DNA of 64,000 nucleotides, from assembly GCA_016720655.1 (NCBI GenBank), contig JADKKE010000033.1, positions 62,001-126,000 of the forward strand. Reading direction: 5' to 3'. Below are positions 51,943 through 60,619 of this stretch, piece by piece. The number at the start of each line of letters is the position of its first letter. Within the stretch, counting starts at the first letter, position 1. The translations under genes were made by a program, and so were the position numbers. The notes under the pieces are model-generated. The model ran no database searches. It saw only the letters and a program-made list of their open reading frames with translations, and had not been told where the DNA came from. Origin of the DNA: Bacteroidota bacterium. GTDB lineage: Bacteria > Bacteroidota > Bacteroidia > AKYH767-A > 2013-40CM-41-45.

Positions 51943-53790
51943 ATGAAAAACACCACACGAGCACTATTAATATTTGCGCTTACTTTTTTCACTTTTAATT
52001 CCGTTACCGCACGTAAAGTTTTGTTCATCGGTGTGGATGGTTGCAGATGGGATGCAGTTGAAACTGCGAATGCTTCAACAATTGACGGATTGCTCGTGCA
52101 AGCGATTTATAGTGGGAACGGATTAACAGAATACAAAACCTGGAGTGGAACCGGATGGAGCAATATGCTCACCGGTGTCTGGCATACCAAGCACGGAGTA
52201 ACGGACAATTCTTTTGCGGGATCAAACTATGGGTTATACCCCGACTTTCTGACAAGAGCTGAAACATTTGATTCTACTCTTAGCACCATTTCAATTGTAC
52301 ATTGGGGTCCGCTCAACACCAACATTATTCAATCGGCCGATGCAGAACAAATCTATGCTACCGATCTGGAAGTAAAAACTGAAGCGGTGAATGCACTCAA
52401 TAATGATAACCCGGATATTTTATTTGTTGCTTTTGATGATGTTGATCATGCCGGACATTCTTTTGGATTTTCGCCTGTCGTTCCTGAATATATTCAGGCG
52501 ATAGAAATTACCGATGGATATATTTCAGAGATCATAACGGCACTGCATAACCGAATAGATTATATAAATGAAGACTGGCTCATCGTATTAACAACTGATC
52601 ACGGCGGTATACCTTCCGGCCATGGCGGAGGTACAATAAACGAAAGAACGATTTTTAATATTTATGCAAACGATAATTTCACATCCCAAAATCTTATCAG
52701 AATCCCGATTAGTCAATCGCATACATATAATGAAGCACATTTCAATGCAGGATCATATGCAATTCCTGTGAATCAATCAGCTTTCACATTTGGAGCAACA
52801 CAGAATTTCACCATTGAATTTTGGGTGAAAGCATCTTTGTATACAGGCGACCCCTCATTCATTAGCAACAAAGACTGGAACAGTGGTTTGAATGCTGGTT
52901 TTGTAATTTCTGCTCAACAAGGACAGTATTGGAAAGTAAATATTGGTGATGGAACAAACAGACTTGATGTTCAGGGCGGGTTTCTTTTACCGAACGAATG
53001 GCATCACCTCGCCGTTAGTTTTGACAGAACCGGTTTAATGACAGCCTATGAAGATGGAGTCGTTGTCGGATTTGATAAAATGCAAACGATCGGAAACATT
53101 GATACCGGTTTGCCTCTTGTGATCAACCAGGATGGGACAACAACTTACGGATATGATTTTGACGGGAGCCTGAAAGACATCCGGATCTGGAATGCCGTAA
53201 TTCCGGATAGTGTTCTGCTGGATTGGGCAACAATTCCGGTAACAAATTTACATCCCTATTACAATCAACTTTTAGCAAACTGGAAATGTGAAGACGGTGC
53301 CGGAAATACTTTACTTGATGCAAGTTCAAATGCAAACAATTGCAATATAACAGGAACTGTAAATTGGAATTCTAACCAAACAGATATATTTGAAGTGTTT
53401 GATTATTCAGGTACAACACGTGAACCGGATAATGCTGTTACCGCACTTGACTGGTTGTGTATTCCGATTCAAACAGCCTGGAATTTGGATGGTAAATCCA
53501 GGATTCCATCATGTCAGTCAAGTTCGATCAGTGCTGCAATTCCGCAAGTTGAATTTGAATTATCTCCCAACCCCATTTCTGATAAACTCAATATTGTATT
53601 GGGTGCTCCTGTAGATGACAAGTGGGAAATAGTGCTTTTTGATTTCAATGGGCGTATTGTTTTTCAGGAGAGCATTCCTGCAAATCAGAACAGGGCCACA
53701 ATTCAATTTGATCAGATGAGTTCAGGAATATATTTGTTGAAAATTGTTGAAGGAAAGCGCTACAGCACTCAAACTGTGATAAAAGAGTAG
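51943..53790 (+). CDS. secreted phosphodiesterase-LamG protein with T9SS sorting domain
   Basis: 615 aa; intact paralogue of 47435-51200. Signal peptide MKNTTRALLIFALTFFTFNSVTA. Residues 25-255 form the alkaline-phosphatase-type phosphodiesterase with Asp32 (GVDGCRWDA), the nucleophile loop SGTGWSNMLTGVWHTKHGV (about 68-86), and metal motifs FDDVDHAGH and TTDHGG. LamG from about 260-440, linker WKCEDGAGNTLLDASSN to LDGKSRIP, and a T9SS type A sorting domain at the end (FELSPNPISDKLNIVL, LFDFNGRIVFQE, GIYLLKIVEG). Surface-attached or secreted hydrolase of an unknown phospho-ester substrate. Confidence 0.9.
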   Translation: MKNTTRALLIFALTFFTFNSVTARKVLFIGVDGCRWDAVETANASTIDGLLVQAIYSGNGLTEYKTWSGTGWSNMLTGVWHTKHGVTDNSFAGSNYGLYPDFLTRAETFDSTLSTISIVHWGPLNTNIIQSADAEQIYATDLEVKTEAVNALNNDNPDILFVAFDDVDHAGHSFGFSPVVPEYIQAIEITDGYISEIITALHNRIDYINEDWLIVLTTDHGGIPSGHGGGTINERTIFNIYANDNFTSQNLIRIPISQSHTYNEAHFNAGSYAIPVNQSAFTFGATQNFTIEFWVKASLYTGDPSFISNKDWNSGLNAGFVISAQQGQYWKVNIGDGTNRLDVQGGFLLPNEWHHLAVSFDRTGLMTAYEDGVVVGFDKMQTIGNIDTGLPLVINQDGTTTYGYDFDGSLKDIRIWNAVIPDSVLLDWATIPVTNLHPYYNQLLANWKCEDGAGNTLLDASSNANNCNITGTVNWNSNQTDIFEVFDYSGTTREPDNAVTALDWLCIPIQTAWNLDGKSRIPSCQSSSISAAIPQVEFELSPNPISDKLNIVLGAPVDDKWEIVLFDFNGRIVFQESIPANQNRATIQFDQMSSGIYLLKIVEGKRYSTQTVIKE

Positions 53791-53897
53791 CCCAAACGAA
53801 ATAAATACTCAGCAGGGAGGGGCACTTCCGTCAGTGATGTAAGAGTAACATTGTACAAATGGCGAAGTGCAGGACTAGGTTCCAATAATAGGAATAA

Positions 53898-54872
53898 TCA
53901 TTTTCCTGAAGGAACGGTATCCGTTTTTGCTTTCTTTTTAAAATAACCACGAAGCAAAAAATTGTGTTGGGCCGCTTCGAGGTCCTCATCGAGTTTTTTC
54001 GAGCTGCTTTCTAAATTATCGATACTCACTTTTAATTGAGCCCCGGCCTTCTCGTCATGCAATAAAACACCAATTGGCGTTTTTGTATTTCCGCTTGCTT
54101 CTTTCAGATTGCCAATGAAGACCGTTGCAGTATCTGCAATTTGTTGCAATTGCAAAACAGAAGCCTTTAGTGAGTTAAAGACTACCGTGTCTGTTGCCAA
54201 CTCATTTGCGAGTGTGCCTTTTTTATTTAAACCAGAACTGAAGTCGGCAAGCGAGTTGACCAATTGTTGTGCTTTTGCAGATGCGATTTTGAGTGATGCA
54301 GTTGCGGAATTAATATTGTCGTATACAGAATTTTCAGTAAGCATTTTCCCTACAGCACCATCTCCCTGCGCAAGTCGTTTGCTTATAATTTTAAAATCGT
54401 TTGTAATCGCAAGGAAATTTTTATTGTTTTCCTGTAAGGTATTGATCATGTCTTCGGATGTAAACGTTGTATCAACAGCAAGTGTATCGCCATCTTCTAC
54501 CTCCGGTGCACTTGCACTGCCACCGTAAATTACAAGCATCTTGTTTCCGATGATACCATCAGTTCCGATTTTCACCTTCGCATCTTTGCGTATGTATTCC
54601 AACACTTTTGTTTCAATTTTCATGCGAACTTCTACCTGGCTATTGCCATAGAAATGCAATTCGCTTACTATCCCGACTTTCACTCCTGAAAACGTGACGT
54701 TATTCCCTGTTTGTAAACCACTGACATCATCAAAAAGTGAAACGATACTCATTTTCTTTTTGAACGTTTCATGTAAGTTACCCACCATCAGAATTCCGAT
54801 GACAAGAAATATCAGTCCCAATAAAACAAAAAGACCTACTATTACCGGACGTTTATTTGATTTATCATTCAT
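53898..54872 (-). CDS. mlaD: MlaD/MCE family lipid-transport substrate-binding protein
   Basis: 324 aa, with one N-terminal transmembrane anchor (RPVIVGLFVLLGLIFLVIGIL) and an MCE domain about residues 35-125 (GLQTGNNVTFSGVKVGIVSEL, VRMKIETKVLEYIRKDAKV, IGNKMLVIYGG). The C-terminal 200 residues are coiled-coil-like helices (ASLKIASAKAQQLVNSLADF, DNLESSSKKLDEDLEAAQHN). It is the periplasmic component of a phospholipid-transport ABC system. It starts 3 bp after mlaF and ends the mlaE-mlaF-mlaD operon. Confidence 0.92.
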   Translation of the reverse strand: MNDKSNKRPVIVGLFVLLGLIFLVIGILMVGNLHETFKKKMSIVSLFDDVSGLQTGNNVTFSGVKVGIVSELHFYGNSQVEVRMKIETKVLEYIRKDAKVKIGTDGIIGNKMLVIYGGSASAPEVEDGDTLAVDTTFTSEDMINTLQENNKNFLAITNDFKIISKRLAQGDGAVGKMLTENSVYDNINSATASLKIASAKAQQLVNSLADFSSGLNKKGTLANELATDTVVFNSLKASVLQLQQIADTATVFIGNLKEASGNTKTPIGVLLHDEKAGAQLKVSIDNLESSSKKLDEDLEAAQHNFLLRGYFKKKAKTDTVPSGK

Positions 54873-54875
54873 GGC

Positions 54876-55652
54876 TTATTGGATAAAATTATAGTTGTAA
54901 AAACTTTTTACTTGTTCATCATTACTTGCAAATACATCGTCAAATTTTCCCACCACCAGAAATTTTCCATCCAGCAACATTGCCGTACGATTGCCGGTTG
55001 CTTTCGCACATGTCAGATCATGTGTGATGATTACAGAGCTGGTGTTGTATTGTCGTTGTACTTCATTGATCAGATCATTTATTTCAGCGCTGGTGATGGG
55101 ATCAAGTCCGGATGTGGGTTCATCGTACAACATAATTTCCGGTTTTAGAATTAAGGTGCGTGCAATGCCGATTCTTTTTCTTTGTCCACCCGACAAATCA
55201 GAAGGCATTTGTTTAACCTTCTCTTTCAAACCAACAGCTTCCAGTGCCTCCATGACCGCAGAATCCACTTCTTTCTTTGTAAGATGTTTCACATTCATTG
55301 TTAATGGAAATGCAATGTTCTGATACACATTCATGCTGTCGTACAATGCACTATTTTGAAATGAAAATCCGATACGCAAGCGCAATGCATCCAGATCCTT
55401 CGTATTTAATTTGTCAACTTCTTTACCAAGCACAATTACATCGCCTCGGTCCGGCCGAAGAAGTCCGACAATCATTTTTATAAGCACTGATTTACCAGTT
55501 CCGGATTTTCCAAGTATGGCTACATTTTCACCTTTTGAAACAGTGAGATCAATTCCTTTTAATACATGAAGCTCATCAAAAGATTTATACAACCCTCTGA
55601 TTGAAATAACAGGATTTTCACTATTTATAATATGTTGTTCAGTTTTTTCCAT
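54876..55652 (-). CDS. mlaF: MlaF-type ABC transporter ATPase
   Basis: 258 aa from the Met at 55652 (MEKTEQHIINSENPVISIRG); a longer frame from 55796 lies in the mlaE region and is rejected. Walker A is LGKSGTGKSVL, the Q-loop FSFQNSALYDSMNV, the signature DLSGGQRKRIGIARTLIL, Walker B MLYDEPTSGLDP and H-loop ITHDL. The extended C-terminal region after the Walker B is typical of MlaF. ATPase of an MCE-type phospholipid transporter on the inner face of the inner membrane. 2 bp separate it from mlaE. Confidence 0.93.
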   Translation of the reverse strand: MEKTEQHIINSENPVISIRGLYKSFDELHVLKGIDLTVSKGENVAILGKSGTGKSVLIKMIVGLLRPDRGDVIVLGKEVDKLNTKDLDALRLRIGFSFQNSALYDSMNVYQNIAFPLTMNVKHLTKKEVDSAVMEALEAVGLKEKVKQMPSDLSGGQRKRIGIARTLILKPEIMLYDEPTSGLDPITSAEINDLINEVQRQYNTSSVIITHDLTCAKATGNRTAMLLDGKFLVVGKFDDVFASNDEQVKSFYNYNFIQ

Positions 55653-55654
55653 AA

Positions 55655-56449
55655 TTAAAAATACCGGATCCAGTTTGCGATCTGTACAATTACAATCTCT
55701 TCTAAAAAGACCAGGAACATGGCCAGCACGACTGCCTGATTCGCAGCTCTTCCCACACCACGCGTGCCTTGTGAGGCATGAAATCCCTTGTAACAACCAA
55801 CCATACCTATTGTAAATCCAAAGACAATGGATTTCGATACAGATGTGAAAATATCGAGGAAAGAAATGGTCTTAAAAGCATTTTGAAAAAAGGTCACCAG
55901 ACTTGTGGTTTCTTCTCCGTGAACATTAATGTAACCTCCGAACAAAGCGACAGTACTGCAATACAGAGCGAGGATGGGAATGGTGATGGAAGTCGCAAGT
56001 ACGCGAGTCACCACCAGGTATTTGAAAGGATTTATTGCTGAAACCTCCATTGCATCAATTTGCTCGGTCACTTTCATCGATCCAAGTTCAGCACCAATAC
56101 TTGATCCCACTTTTCCGGAACAGATCAATGCCGTCACAAGTGGGCCTAGAGCTTTTACAATTGCAATACCCACCAATGATGGAAGCCATGATGTTGCACC
56201 AAATTCTTCCAATGATGGACGAGATTGTTTTGTAAACACGATTCCAATTATAAAACCGGTAACTGTAATCAAGGGCAATGCTTTTAACCCAACTTCAAAG
56301 CATTGCTCAATAACTTCACGTAAGTGAAAAGGAGGTTTGAAAACTTCCTTAAAAAATCGGGTAGTAAATTGATAGGCCTTATGAACATTATGAAAATAGT
56401 GATCCAGCCCTTTTGAGAAAACGTATTTTGATCGAATTGATTTACTCAT
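55655..56449 (-). CDS. mlaE: MlaE-type permease
   Basis: 264 aa from the Met at 56449 (MSKSIRSKYVFSKGLDHYFH); the longer frame start at 56557 has no supporting features. About five helices with the permease core: VIEQCFEVGLKALPLITVTG, GATSWLPSLVGIAIVKALGP, LICSGKVGSSIGAELGSMKVTEQIDAME (diagnostic EIDALE-like motif) and FGFTIGMVGCYKGFHA. Inner-membrane component of the phospholipid-transport ABC system; first gene of the operon mlaE-mlaF-mlaD with 2-3 bp gaps. Direction of transport in Bacteroidota is not established. Confidence 0.93.
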   Translation of the reverse strand: MSKSIRSKYVFSKGLDHYFHNVHKAYQFTTRFFKEVFKPPFHLREVIEQCFEVGLKALPLITVTGFIIGIVFTKQSRPSLEEFGATSWLPSLVGIAIVKALGPLVTALICSGKVGSSIGAELGSMKVTEQIDAMEVSAINPFKYLVVTRVLATSITIPILALYCSTVALFGGYINVHGEETTSLVTFFQNAFKTISFLDIFTSVSKSIVFGFTIGMVGCYKGFHASQGTRGVGRAANQAVVLAMFLVFLEEIVIVQIANWIRYF

Positions 56450-56788
56450 AGAAAGAAATGGAGGCAATAAACCATTCGTGAAATAAAAAAGAGAATGAAC
56501 ACGCCGAAATTTGTATTGGACCCGGCACTCCTGAGCTTTCAAAATCGTATCCTGCAACGCTCTTCTGTTCCTGAAAAGTTGAGTATGATTTTGTTTGCTT
56601 CAAAATTTAGCAAAATCAGCTAGAATTTACTAAAGTATATCACCACGTTAACGACAAATCATATTGGCGATAATGACAATAAGAAGAAGTAAAAGTCAGG
56701 AAATTTGTACCATACCTCTTACATAATTATTTAAATAAGTTACATTATTCACACGTTTGATTATTTTGTGGATATTGCTTAGAATTGA
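56450..56788. other. divergent intergenic region mlaE / S41 peptidase, no gene seen
   Basis: 339 bp of AT-rich DNA that should hold promoters for both directions. No perfect -7 box, terminator or structured RNA was recognised. The ATG-proximal 60 bp before 56789 (TTTGATTATTTTGTGGATATTG) contain a TTTG-like element only. Confidence 0.4.
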
Positions 56789-58192
56789 ATGAAGATGAAA
56801 ATTTCATTGCGGATATTCTTACTTTTATTGTGCATTCTTCGAATTCAGATAGTTTCGTCGGCACAATCAGTTGATTCACGCTTTGAAAAAACATTTTCAA
56901 TTGCAGAGTTGCAAAAAGATTTCATTGTCTTGAAACAACGATATGAAAATAATCTGGGGAATCTATATCTCTACACAGAAAAACGAATTCTTGATAAATC
57001 ATTTGACAGTCTCTATCAGAATATACATCCAATGACTTCGTTGGAATTCTATACATACACAACTCCCTTATCCAGTTTAATAAAAGACGGCCATTCCAAC
57101 CTCTATCCGGGAAAGGGAGAAGTTAGTTTTTACAATCAGCAAGCAAGGTTTTTTCCATTTGCAATTTTTTGGTCCGAGGGTAAATTGTTTATTACACGCA
57201 ACCTTTCTGAAGATACAAGCATTGCCGAAGGGTCAGAAATTAAAGAGATTAATGGGATGCGCGCTGCAGATGTTATGGATTACTTGTTGAAGAGACAGGT
57301 ACGGGATGGATACAATGAAAGCTACCCGAACTGGATTCTCAACAATTATTTCAGAGAATATTTTAGTTATCATTTTGGACATCCGGAGAACTTCAAATTG
57401 AAAGTATCAAATGGAAATACTGCCGAAGTAGAAATTAATATAAAAGCCCTGTCAAAAAAACAAATTGCCTCCAATTATGTGGGAAGATATCCGGTTCCGT
57501 ATGCCATAATGATCGATCCCGTTAATTTCTCTTTTGTAATAGATAGTCTGACGAACGTTGCCATATTTAAAATAAAAACATGGGACGATAATAAATTGGA
57601 TCATCAAATTGAGGAAGCCTTTGGTCGGATGAAAGCCGCAAAGACAGAAAATCTAATAATTGACCTGAGAGATAACCAAGGAGGAAATTTTCAACCGGCA
57701 ATCCTGTTGTTATCTTATTTGTTGGATTCCAATTTCGAATATTTCAAAGAAATTAAATCGGTAAACAAGAATAAACAAGGGGAACAAAGATTGAAAACGG
57801 AGTCCGGGAAGATGCTTGGCTTGAATCAATCAAAACAGAATTCGTACAAAGGAAATCTCTATGTATTAATTAATGGAGGAAGCTTCTCGAATACAGCATC
57901 TTTTTGTTCGAAAATTAAATTTTACAAAAGAGGTGTTTTTCTAGGTTCTGAAACAGGCGGAAATGCAGTTGTTTTCAGTGGCGTTTTCGGCCTAAAATCA
58001 AAAACGATTTTACCAAATACGAAAATAATTTGCGACAATTCAAATTATCAATTGGTGGTTACAAATTTGGATCAGAATACAGGTCATGGTGTAATCCCAG
58101 AATACACAGTTCACCCAGACATCCACACTATTTTGAAGGGAGAAGATTTTGTACTCCATTCAGCTATTGAATTAATTAAAAGTAAACGATAA
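56789..58192 (+). CDS. secreted S41 family (C-terminal-processing-like) peptidase
   Basis: 467 aa with signal peptide (MKMKISLRIFLLLLCILRI...SAQ). The S41 catalytic core follows a helical region with a DGHSNLYPG motif: NLIIDLRDNQGGNF (residues 289-301), and the nucleophile Ser365 in VLINGGSFSNTASF, with the ETGGNAVVFSG motif after it. The Lys of the classical Ser-Lys dyad is not placed with certainty (Lys375 or Lys377 in SKIKFYK). A PDZ domain is not clearly present, so this is a PDZ-less member. Exported, substrate unknown. Followed by the metallo-beta-lactamase gene after 69 bp. Confidence 0.88.
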   Translation: MKMKISLRIFLLLLCILRIQIVSSAQSVDSRFEKTFSIAELQKDFIVLKQRYENNLGNLYLYTEKRILDKSFDSLYQNIHPMTSLEFYTYTTPLSSLIKDGHSNLYPGKGEVSFYNQQARFFPFAIFWSEGKLFITRNLSEDTSIAEGSEIKEINGMRAADVMDYLLKRQVRDGYNESYPNWILNNYFREYFSYHFGHPENFKLKVSNGNTAEVEINIKALSKKQIASNYVGRYPVPYAIMIDPVNFSFVIDSLTNVAIFKIKTWDDNKLDHQIEEAFGRMKAAKTENLIIDLRDNQGGNFQPAILLLSYLLDSNFEYFKEIKSVNKNKQGEQRLKTESGKMLGLNQSKQNSYKGNLYVLINGGSFSNTASFCSKIKFYKRGVFLGSETGGNAVVFSGVFGLKSKTILPNTKIICDNSNYQLVVTNLDQNTGHGVIPEYTVHPDIHTILKGEDFVLHSAIELIKSKR

Positions 58193-58261
58193 AAAACATT
58201 TATTTTTAAACCAATTGTCTTATACCAGACATGTGTTGAATAGAATAAATTTACTTTCCTA

Positions 58262-59047
58262 ATGAGATCTATGAACCTTTTATGGGTTACAATATTCCTG
58301 TGCATCAACACCATTGCGCAAGTAAAATTTGATCGCAATGGTATTAAGACCACAATGAGTTCTGAAGACTCAGCAAAGGCAATCACTCAAGATACATTGA
58401 AGAATTTGACGATCACCCACCTGATTGGTGATTACTTTATTTTCACAACATATAAACTAATTCAAGGATCCGTTTTTCCCTCTAATGGAATGTATGTTGT
58501 TACCGATATTGGAGTTGTACTATTTGATACTCCATGGGACACTAGTCAGTTTCAACCCTTGCTTGATAGTATTGAATTCAGGCATCATAAAAAAGTCATT
58601 TCATCAATTTCTACCCATTTTCACGACGATCGGACGGCTGCCGTGAACTATTATAATGATAAGGGAATAAAGACCTATTCATCCAAACTTACATTTGATT
58701 TGTGTAAAGAGAAAGGTGAAAATCAGCCGGCCTTCTATTTTGATAAGGATACAACGTTTAATTTTGGCAAACACCTTTTTCAAACGTTTTATCCCGGCGA
58801 GGGACATTCGAAGGACAATATTGTGATCTGGTGTCCAAATGAGAAAATCCTTTATGGTGGATGCCTTGTGAAGAGTACAGAAAATAATAATTTGGGTTAC
58901 ATTAACGATGCAAATCTTGAAGAATGGCCACACTCCGTAAAAAAAGTGATTAAAAAATTCCTCAACCCGGTATTTGTGATCCCTGGTCATTTTGGCTGGG
59001 GAAGTAAAAGAGGCCTTCAGCACACACTGAAATTACTGAAGAAATAG
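58262..59047 (+). CDS. subclass B1 metallo-beta-lactamase-like enzyme
   Basis: 261 aa with signal peptide (MRSMNLLWVTIFLCINTIAQ). All B1 zinc ligands are seen: HFHDD gives His119, His121 and Asp123; His182 (GEGHSKDNIV); Cys201 with Lys204 (GGCLVKS); His243 (IPGHFGWG). The segment from GGCLVKSTENNNLGYI to DANLEEWPHSVKKV is almost a consensus B1 sequence (as in BlaB, IND and other Bacteroidota enzymes), and GDYFIFTTYKLIQG with VPSNGMYVV-like strands precede it. It should hydrolyse beta-lactams in the periplasm. The next gene is 154 bp away; a peptidase S41 gene precedes it by 69 bp. Confidence 0.93.
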   Translation: MRSMNLLWVTIFLCINTIAQVKFDRNGIKTTMSSEDSAKAITQDTLKNLTITHLIGDYFIFTTYKLIQGSVFPSNGMYVVTDIGVVLFDTPWDTSQFQPLLDSIEFRHHKKVISSISTHFHDDRTAAVNYYNDKGIKTYSSKLTFDLCKEKGENQPAFYFDKDTTFNFGKHLFQTFYPGEGHSKDNIVIWCPNEKILYGGCLVKSTENNNLGYINDANLEEWPHSVKKVIKKFLNPVFVIPGHFGWGSKRGLQHTLKLLKK

Positions 59048-59200
59048 GTTTGGAACAGTCAATGCCAACCCCCCAAAATCTTATCCTGAATCCCCCTGTC
59101 TTGTCGAATTTGAAACGAAGAAATAGTTTACTAATTTCGGCTATGGGTCTTTTAGAAAAACCCAATGGCCGATCATCTAACTACACTCAAAAGGTATCAA

Positions 59201-59929
59201 ATGCACAGTTTCCGCAACTTCTTTCTTCTACTACTATTTACATATTCAATTTCTCTACAGGCTCAAATAAAAAATGAATCGGAAGAGAAACCCTACATTG
59301 AAGTGATTGGACATGCTGAACAAGAAATTGTACCGGATGAAATATTTGTCTCGATTTTTATTAAGGAGAAGTATATTGGAAGAGAGAAATTGACAATTGA
59401 TCAGCAGGAAGTAAAGTTGAAATTATCCCTGAAGGAAATCAATGTGGATTTGAAAAACCTTTATTTGTCAGATGCAGTTTCTGATTATGTGAGGGTGAGG
59501 TGGCGGACGAAAGACGTGCTGACAAAAAAGGCATACACACTTAAAGTTTCATCTGCATTCCAATTAGGGCAAGTTTTTGAGGAGCTCGATAAACTGGAGA
59601 TTACGGAAGCCTCCATAGAGAAGGTGAATCATTCCAAAATTGACAGCTTGAAAAAGGAGGTAAGAATTCTGGCAATTTAAGCAGCAAAAACCAAGGCTGA
59701 ATACTTATTGGACGCAATTGGCGAATACATTGGCAAGGCAGTGATCATCGAAGAAAAGGAAAATGCATATTTGGACCATCGATCAATAAATTCAATACAG
59801 AGTTTGAATATAAGAGGAAGTCGATCTTCAGAGGATGCCTACAACATTGATGGAGAAAAAGAAGACGTTGTCCAGTTTCAAAAGATAAAAATACAATCTG
59901 CAATTATTGTTCGTTTTGCAATTCAATAA
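59201..59929 (+). pseudogene. SIMPL (DUF541) protein gene with an in-frame nonsense codon
   Basis: The ATG at 59201 begins MHSFRNFFLLLLFTYSISLQAQ, a signal peptide, followed by YIEVIGHAEQEIVPDEIFVS, the SIMPL/DUF541 start. The frame stops at TAA 59678-59680 after KKEVRILAI, but continues in the same frame as AAKTKAEYLLDAIGEYIGKA and the family end IKIQSAIIVRFAIQ to a TAA at 59927-59929. Related proteins have ILAIKAAK here, so a single AAA to TAA change (Lys to stop) explains it. No frame change or length change occurs. Family: periplasmic proteins of unknown biochemical role. Confidence 0.85.
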
Positions 59930-60042
59930 TGTTGATTTATCTGCAACGCAAATCATTTCCGGGCAAATATCGAGACAAATTCAATTCAATTGAGGAAGTG
60001 CGTAAGTAGTGACGAGTAAGGTTTACAATATTAAATTTGACA

Positions 60043-60612
60043 ATGGTCCTTATCCAAAATATAAGTTTTGATAAAAGTAATATTACAGAAAACCCATTGG
60101 AGGAAGGGGAATATGAACGATGTGTTTTCAAGAACTGCGACTTTTCAAATGCCGACCTTTCTGAATTTCAGTTTACTGATTGCGAATTTATTGGCTGTAA
60201 TTTGAGTATAGCAAAGGTAACAAGAACCGCTTTCCGAAACATTGAATTCAAGGAATGTAAAATGCTTGGTTTACATTTTGAAAATTGTAACCCATTTGGT
60301 CTTTCTTTTACTTTTGATAATTGTAACCTAAGCCATTCGTGTTTTTACAAACTGAAAATAAAAAAAACAAATTTCGGAAACTGTAAATTGAATGAGGTGG
60401 ATTTTACGGAAGCGGATTTAAACAATTCTGTTTTCGATAAATGTGATTTATTGAATTCGAAATTTGATGTAACAATATTGGAAGGAACGGATTTCAGAAC
60501 AGCTTTCAATTATAGTATCGATCCCGAAAAGAACAAAATCAAAAAAGCGAAATTTTCTGCTTCCGGTATCTCAGGACTTCTTGAAAAGTATGATATTGAA
60601 ATTGAAAACTGA
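60043..60612 (+). CDS. Qnr-like pentapeptide-repeat protein
   Basis: 189 aa from the ATG at 60043 (an in-frame TTG lies two codons upstream). Tandem A/C-D/N-L/F-x-x pentapeptide units run over most of the chain: CVFKNCDFSNADLSEFQFTD, CEFIGCNLSIAKV, FENCNPFGLSFTFDNCNLSH, CKLNEVDFTEADLNNSVFDK, CDLLNSKFD. The C-terminus GTDFRTAFNYSIDPEKN...ISGLLEKYDIEI resembles the end of Qnr and McbG-type gyrase-protecting proteins, which form a right-handed beta-helix dimer that mimics DNA. Cytoplasmic; protection from quinolones is a prediction. The next gene (GyrI-like) starts 8 bp after its stop. Confidence 0.85.
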   Translation: MVLIQNISFDKSNITENPLEEGEYERCVFKNCDFSNADLSEFQFTDCEFIGCNLSIAKVTRTAFRNIEFKECKMLGLHFENCNPFGLSFTFDNCNLSHSCFYKLKIKKTNFGNCKLNEVDFTEADLNNSVFDKCDLLNSKFDVTILEGTDFRTAFNYSIDPEKNKIKKAKFSASGISGLLEKYDIEIEN

Positions 60613-60619
60613 ATTGACG

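Noticed and set aside
58111..58386. Antisense frame across the S41/metallo-beta-lactamase junction
   Set aside because: Antisense to two clear genes; no features.
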